Assembly: GCF_900215485.1 (NCBI RefSeq)
Contig: NZ_OCMZ01000001.1
Location: 1,240,001-1,304,000 of the forward strand
DNA from: Nitrosovibrio sp. Nv4
GTDB lineage: Bacteria > Pseudomonadota > Gammaproteobacteria > Burkholderiales > Nitrosomonadaceae
Direction of reading: 5' to 3'
DNA length: 64,000 nt
In this document: positions 60,690 through 64,000 of the stretch, one piece after another
Layout: every line of letters begins with the position of its first letter
Position numbering within the stretch: position 1 is the stretch's first letter
Program-made: the position numbers and the translations under genes
Notes under the pieces: generated by a model
Seen by the model: the letters and a program-made list of their open reading frames with translations, nothing else
Databases searched by the model: none
Told to the model about the DNA's origin: nothing

Positions 60690-62575
60690 CGACGCTGCTA
60701 ACCTCGCTGCTTGGGCTATTCATATTCATCCCGTTGATCGGGTTTGCGCTCACCATGCTCATGCCGAAAAGGAATGAGGATGCCATTTCGTGGATAGCCT
60801 ACTTCACTGTCGGTTCGCACATGGTTTTGGCGTGGGTATTCCTGGTCCTCTGGCTGATCGACGGCCACCCGACGTTCCAGACAATTGAGCTCATCCTGTA
60901 TGACACGGAAAGTTACAAGTTTTTCATTTCATTCTATTTCGATAAAATCACCGCGGTTTACCTGTTCGTCGGTTCCTTCCTCTGCTTTCTGGTTACCGTC
61001 TACTCCAGGTGGTACCTTCATCGCGAAAGGGGCTATAAGCGGTTTTTCAACACCATCCTGTTCTTTTACATCGGCTACAACACCATTATTTTCTCCGGTA
61101 ATTTCGAGACGCTCTTCATCGGTTGGGAAATTCTGGGAATCACGTCCTTCCTCCTGATCGGGTTCTACAGGGAGCGTTTCCTGCCGGTAAAAAATGCGCT
61201 CAAGGTATTCACGGTGTTCCGCGTCGCCGATATGGGTCTGATCCTGGTTATCTGGATGAGCCATCATCTATGGCATGAGAACATCACGTTCTCGAAGCTG
61301 ATGCAACCGGAACTGGTTGCTCAGACTCTAGAGAGCGACTCGACGCTGGGGATTCTGATCGGGTTGATGCTTCTACTGGCCGCCGCGGTGAAATCGGGTC
61401 AACTCCCGTTCTCTTCCTGGGTGCCCAGGGCAATGGAAGGACCAACTCCATCAAGTGCGATCTTCTATGGCTCGCTTTCGGTTCACTTAGGGGTCTTTCT
61501 GCTCCTGAGAACGTTCCCATTCTGGGAGAATCAGCCTGTTGTGGTAGCGCTTGTGATTCTTCTTGGCGTGACCACCGCCGTAGTCGCGACCCTTATTTCA
61601 CGCGTACAGTCCTCGATCAAGACGCAGATTGCCTACTCTTCGGTAGCGCAGATCGGCATCATTTTCGTGGAAGTGGCGTTAGGGTTTTATGATCTTGCCT
61701 TGCTCCATTCGGCGGGAAATGCATTCTTGCGGACGTATCAGCTTCTGGTTTCGCCATCGGCTGTGACCTTCCTGCTCCGCGACCAGTTCTACAACTTTGT
61801 TCCAAGGGAATACATCGACAAGCACTCCACATCCAAGCAAATCGAGTACGCGGCCTATATGCTGAGCGTGAAGGAGTTCAACCTCGATTCGTTCATGTAT
61901 TTCTTCTTCTGGGACCCTGTGAAATGGATCGGCAGGAAGCTGAACCTGGTGCTATCCGGAACTGTCGGTTTCGTTATCGCTACCGCATTTTTCCTCGCCG
62001 GCCTCGCCTGCCTGTTCTACGAGCAATCTCTACCGGCCGGCGTCCAGCAATTCCTGCCGACACTATTTGCCTTCATCGCACTGATCGTCGTGCTGAAGTC
62101 TTTCTCAGAAAGAATGAGTCCCCAGTTGAGCTGGTACTTCGTCATCATGAATCATCTCTGGATCGCGCTCGCCATCTCGTTTTACGACGAAGTGACGACT
62201 CGGGAGATCGTCATTTATATAAGTGGCATCCTCCTTTCAGGCCTTGTGGGATACGCGTGTCTGGCACAACTGAAGTCACTCGAGCAGAGGGTGGATCTGA
62301 AGGACCCTCAGGGTCAGGGTCATGTGTTTGAATACTCTGGTCAGGCTTTCATTTTCCTGCTTGCGTGTTTAGGGTTGATGGGTTTCCCCATTACCCCATC
62401 ATTTCTGGGGATAGATTTGATTTTCACTCATATTCACACAGATCAGATTGTGTTTGCGATCATTCTTGCTCTGAGCTTCATCATAGTGGGGCTCTCGCTG
62501 GTAAGAATCTACTCCCGAATTTACCTCGGGCCTCACGTCAAAACTTATCATGCCGTTCCGCTGAAAAATTCATGA
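60686..62575 (+). CDS. dabB: DabB, NuoL/Mrp-type cation antiporter-like membrane subunit
   Basis: 629-aa polytopic membrane protein of the proton-conducting transporter family (NuoL/ND5/MrpA core), about 14 helices. YNTIIFSGNFETLFIGWEILG with the conserved Glu, and KSGQLPFSSWVPRAMEGPTPSSAIFYGSLSVHLG with the broken-helix lysine/histidines, are intact. In DAB complexes this subunit couples a cation gradient to DabA. Starts inside the last codons of dabA (ATGA). Confidence 0.93.
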   Translation: MTTLLTSLLGLFIFIPLIGFALTMLMPKRNEDAISWIAYFTVGSHMVLAWVFLVLWLIDGHPTFQTIELILYDTESYKFFISFYFDKITAVYLFVGSFLCFLVTVYSRWYLHRERGYKRFFNTILFFYIGYNTIIFSGNFETLFIGWEILGITSFLLIGFYRERFLPVKNALKVFTVFRVADMGLILVIWMSHHLWHENITFSKLMQPELVAQTLESDSTLGILIGLMLLLAAAVKSGQLPFSSWVPRAMEGPTPSSAIFYGSLSVHLGVFLLLRTFPFWENQPVVVALVILLGVTTAVVATLISRVQSSIKTQIAYSSVAQIGIIFVEVALGFYDLALLHSAGNAFLRTYQLLVSPSAVTFLLRDQFYNFVPREYIDKHSTSKQIEYAAYMLSVKEFNLDSFMYFFFWDPVKWIGRKLNLVLSGTVGFVIATAFFLAGLACLFYEQSLPAGVQQFLPTLFAFIALIVVLKSFSERMSPQLSWYFVIMNHLWIALAISFYDEVTTREIVIYISGILLSGLVGYACLAQLKSLEQRVDLKDPQGQGHVFEYSGQAFIFLLACLGLMGFPITPSFLGIDLIFTHIHTDQIVFAIILALSFIIVGLSLVRIYSRIYLGPHVKTYHAVPLKNS

Positions 62576-62623
62576 TGTGGACAATGGCTAAGTCAAGCGG
62601 ATTAAGGTACAGCAGTCCCGGAG

Positions 62624-62788
62624 GTGCCGCGTATCTATGTCGATCACGCAGAGAACGCGGCCCTGAAAATTTCGCGTGGGTCACGGCTGATGAAGGAGGA
62701 GAACGGGGATCCTGTTCCGGATATAACAGGTAGGCTGGTTATCTTTGTGGCAGATTCCCTGACTCCTGCTCCACCCAGTACAGCGTAG
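62624..62788 (+). CDS. candidate 54-aa ORF after dabB
   Basis: GTG at 62624 to TAG 62786-62788. Translation (PRIYVDHAENAALKISRG..., DITGRLVIFVADSL...) looks like a folded small protein. The start lacks a spaced ribosome-binding site, and the frame opens only at 62606, so it might be the remnant of a longer gene. No family recognised. Confidence 0.35.
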   Translation: MPRIYVDHAENAALKISRGSRLMKEENGDPVPDITGRLVIFVADSLTPAPPSTA

Positions 62789-62924
62789 CAGCGAGTGATG
62801 TGTCAAGCGAGCATGACACTCAAGTTTAAATAGCCAGTGCGATTGGAAGAGGGGCGTGCGAATCGCAGGGTCGAATGGCGGAAGTGTTTGTTTTAATGTT
62901 TGGCTCCATGCAGGGGAGAGAAAT

Positions 62925-63077
62925 ATGAATCCTACCGTAGAAAACCTGACATATGCCCAACGAGCGATGGGGATTGTATGGGCGGCCGCACTACTGCGGA
63001 GGCGGTTCATTGCCGGGACATTTATTTTTGGGAGCTTAACAACATCAGGTTTGGCGTATTTCAACCCTTCGGGATAA
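62925..63077 (+). CDS. candidate 50-aa single-pass membrane protein
   Basis: ATG at 62925 with GGGGAGAG upstream. 50 residues: amphipathic N-terminus (MNPTVENLTYAQRAMG), then RRR and a hydrophobic stretch (FIAGTFIFGSLTTSGLAYF). Lies between dabB and the SulP gene on the same strand. Two inverted repeats precede it (GTGTCA/TGACAC at 62800-62819, TGCGATT/AATCGCA at 62838-62867). A small membrane partner of the carbon transporters is possible; not a known family. Confidence 0.5.
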   Translation: MNPTVENLTYAQRAMGIVWAAALLRRRFIAGTFIFGSLTTSGLAYFNPSG

Positions 63078-63194
63078 ATCCTGTCCGGCGGAATGCGCGG
63101 AACGTATCAAACATGAAAAGCAAGTACAAAACATTATTAAAACCCGTGTTTTTAATTGGGGCATTAAAATCCAAATGAATGGGAGCAACCTCTG

Positions 63195-64000
63195 ATGAGT
63201 TCTACGACTAGTTCTACTGCTAAATTGACAATTCCGAAAGACGGCCTACCCGGTATGTTAGAGAACTTCCGGTACGATTTTATGGCCGGGTTCTTTGTTT
63301 TCCTGCTGGCGCTGCCGCTCAGTCTCGGTATCGCCAAAGCCGGTGATTTTCCGCCGGCGATGGGTGTGCTTACCGCGATGATCGGGGGCCTGGTGGTTAC
63401 GTTTTTTGCCGGTTCTCAGCTTACTATCAAGGGTCCGGCGGCCGGTTTGATTACGATCGTAGCAGGCTGCGTAGCCCAAGTTGGCGGCGGACCAGAGGGG
63501 TGGAAAATGGCTCTGGGAGTCATGGTAGTAGCGGGTGCCCTTCAGGTTGTCATCGGTTTCATGAAGGCTGGTTCGCTGAGCGATTTCTTCCCATTATCCG
63601 CTGTGCATGGAATGCTGGCTGCCATCGGACTTATCATCATATCCAAACAGGTTCATATCCTGCTGGGAATAGACCCGGCGACACTGGCGGGAATGGGCCC
63701 TGTGAGGCTGTATGCGCAGATCCCCGCGTCAATCATGAATCCTAATGGGCCCGTTGCAATAGTCGGGCTTCTCAGTCTGCTGGTTTTATTTGGCATGCCG
63801 CTGATAAAAAATCCGATCGTTAAAAAAATTCCGGCACCCATGGTCGTGCTGCTGATCGCGATTCCCGCAGCGATGGTTCTGGATTTCAAGACGACGCAGC
63901 CCGCCCATATCCTCGTGCAAATCGGTGATTTCTGGTCCGAGATCGGCTACAACGCTGATTTCTCCATGATAGGAACCGGCGTCTTCTGGAAGTACGTGAT
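63195..64000 (+). CDS. SulP/SLC26-family anion permease, 5' part
   Basis: First 268 residues of a SulP transporter; the frame is open to the window's end. ATG at 63195 with GGGAG upstream. Typical start: LENFRYDFMAGFFVFLLALPLSLGIAKAGDFPP, then GSQLTIKGPAAGLITIVAG (the anion-binding half-helix signature) and HGMLAAIGLIIISKQVH. SulP proteins move sulfate or bicarbonate; next to dabAB a bicarbonate role (BicA-like) is a reasonable inference. STAS or carbonic-anhydrase fusion domains, if present, lie outside the window. Confidence 0.92.
   Translation, partial: MSSTTSSTAKLTIPKDGLPGMLENFRYDFMAGFFVFLLALPLSLGIAKAGDFPPAMGVLTAMIGGLVVTFFAGSQLTIKGPAAGLITIVAGCVAQVGGGPEGWKMALGVMVVAGALQVVIGFMKAGSLSDFFPLSAVHGMLAAIGLIIISKQVHILLGIDPATLAGMGPVRLYAQIPASIMNPNGPVAIVGLLSLLVLFGMPLIKNPIVKKIPAPMVVLLIAIPAAMVLDFKTTQPAHILVQIGDFWSEIGYNADFSMIGTGVFWKYV

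Overview
The window looks like chromosome from a Gram-negative, chemolithoautotrophic betaproteobacterium. The red-type (form IC) RuBisCO with CbbX and CbbR, the DAB-type inorganic-carbon transporter and the BAM/Dxr gene order would fit an ammonia oxidiser of the Nitrosospira/Nitrosomonadaceae type. That placement is inference: no amo, hao or rRNA gene lies in the window to confirm it. About 43 protein genes are supported. I saw no tRNA, rRNA, insertion sequence, prophage or CRISPR array.

Layout. 1-6.5 kb is the envelope-biogenesis cluster dxr(3' end)-rseP-bamA-skp-fabZ-rnhB; lpxD, lpxA and lpxB, usual members of this cluster, are missing. 6.7-10 kb holds a SlyD-like FKBP and, convergently, mutS. 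10-16 kb holds a minus-strand group suhB - glycogen debranching enzyme - GH63-like glucosidase, with trmJ divergent. 16.7-18.6 kb is a first iscR followed by a lone cysteine desulfurase. 19-21.4 kb has mlaA, a membrane protein and a Crp/Fnr-type regulator. 21.7-24.4 kb has a large di-heme cytochrome and galU, with candidate micro-ORFs next to both. 24.7-27.6 kb (minus strand) has psd and an Atm1-type ABC exporter.

27.7-32.1 kb is the CO2-fixation operon cbbL-cbbS-cbbX with divergent cbbR, a likely CbbR operator and terminators at both outer ends. 32.2-43.3 kb is a five-gene efflux block on the minus strand (membrane-fusion protein, RND pump, outer-membrane factor, second fusion protein, second RND pump) with a divergent TetR regulator and an AcrR-like palindrome between them.

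43.5-50.6 kb is a complete Fe-S assembly operon: iscR2, A-type carrier, sufB, sufC, sufD, sufS, sufU, nfu. Both iscR promoters have the same design, with two IscR-type boxes covering the -35 and -10 elements, so the two Fe-S clusters are probably auto- and cross-regulated. 50.8-55.3 kb holds hemJ, aroB, dgt and hemE. 55.4-57.4 kb is a two-component system. 57.6-64 kb is an inorganic-carbon uptake locus: a structured leader, dabA, dabB, two candidate small ORFs and the start of a SulP permease that runs off the window.

Themes. Carbon fixation (cbb plus dab/sulP), Fe-S and heme supply (two iscR loci, SUF, Atm1, HemJ, HemE) and envelope/efflux functions dominate. The least explained parts are the twin IscR circuits, the dabA leader, and the short ORFs around the cytochrome and carbon-uptake genes.
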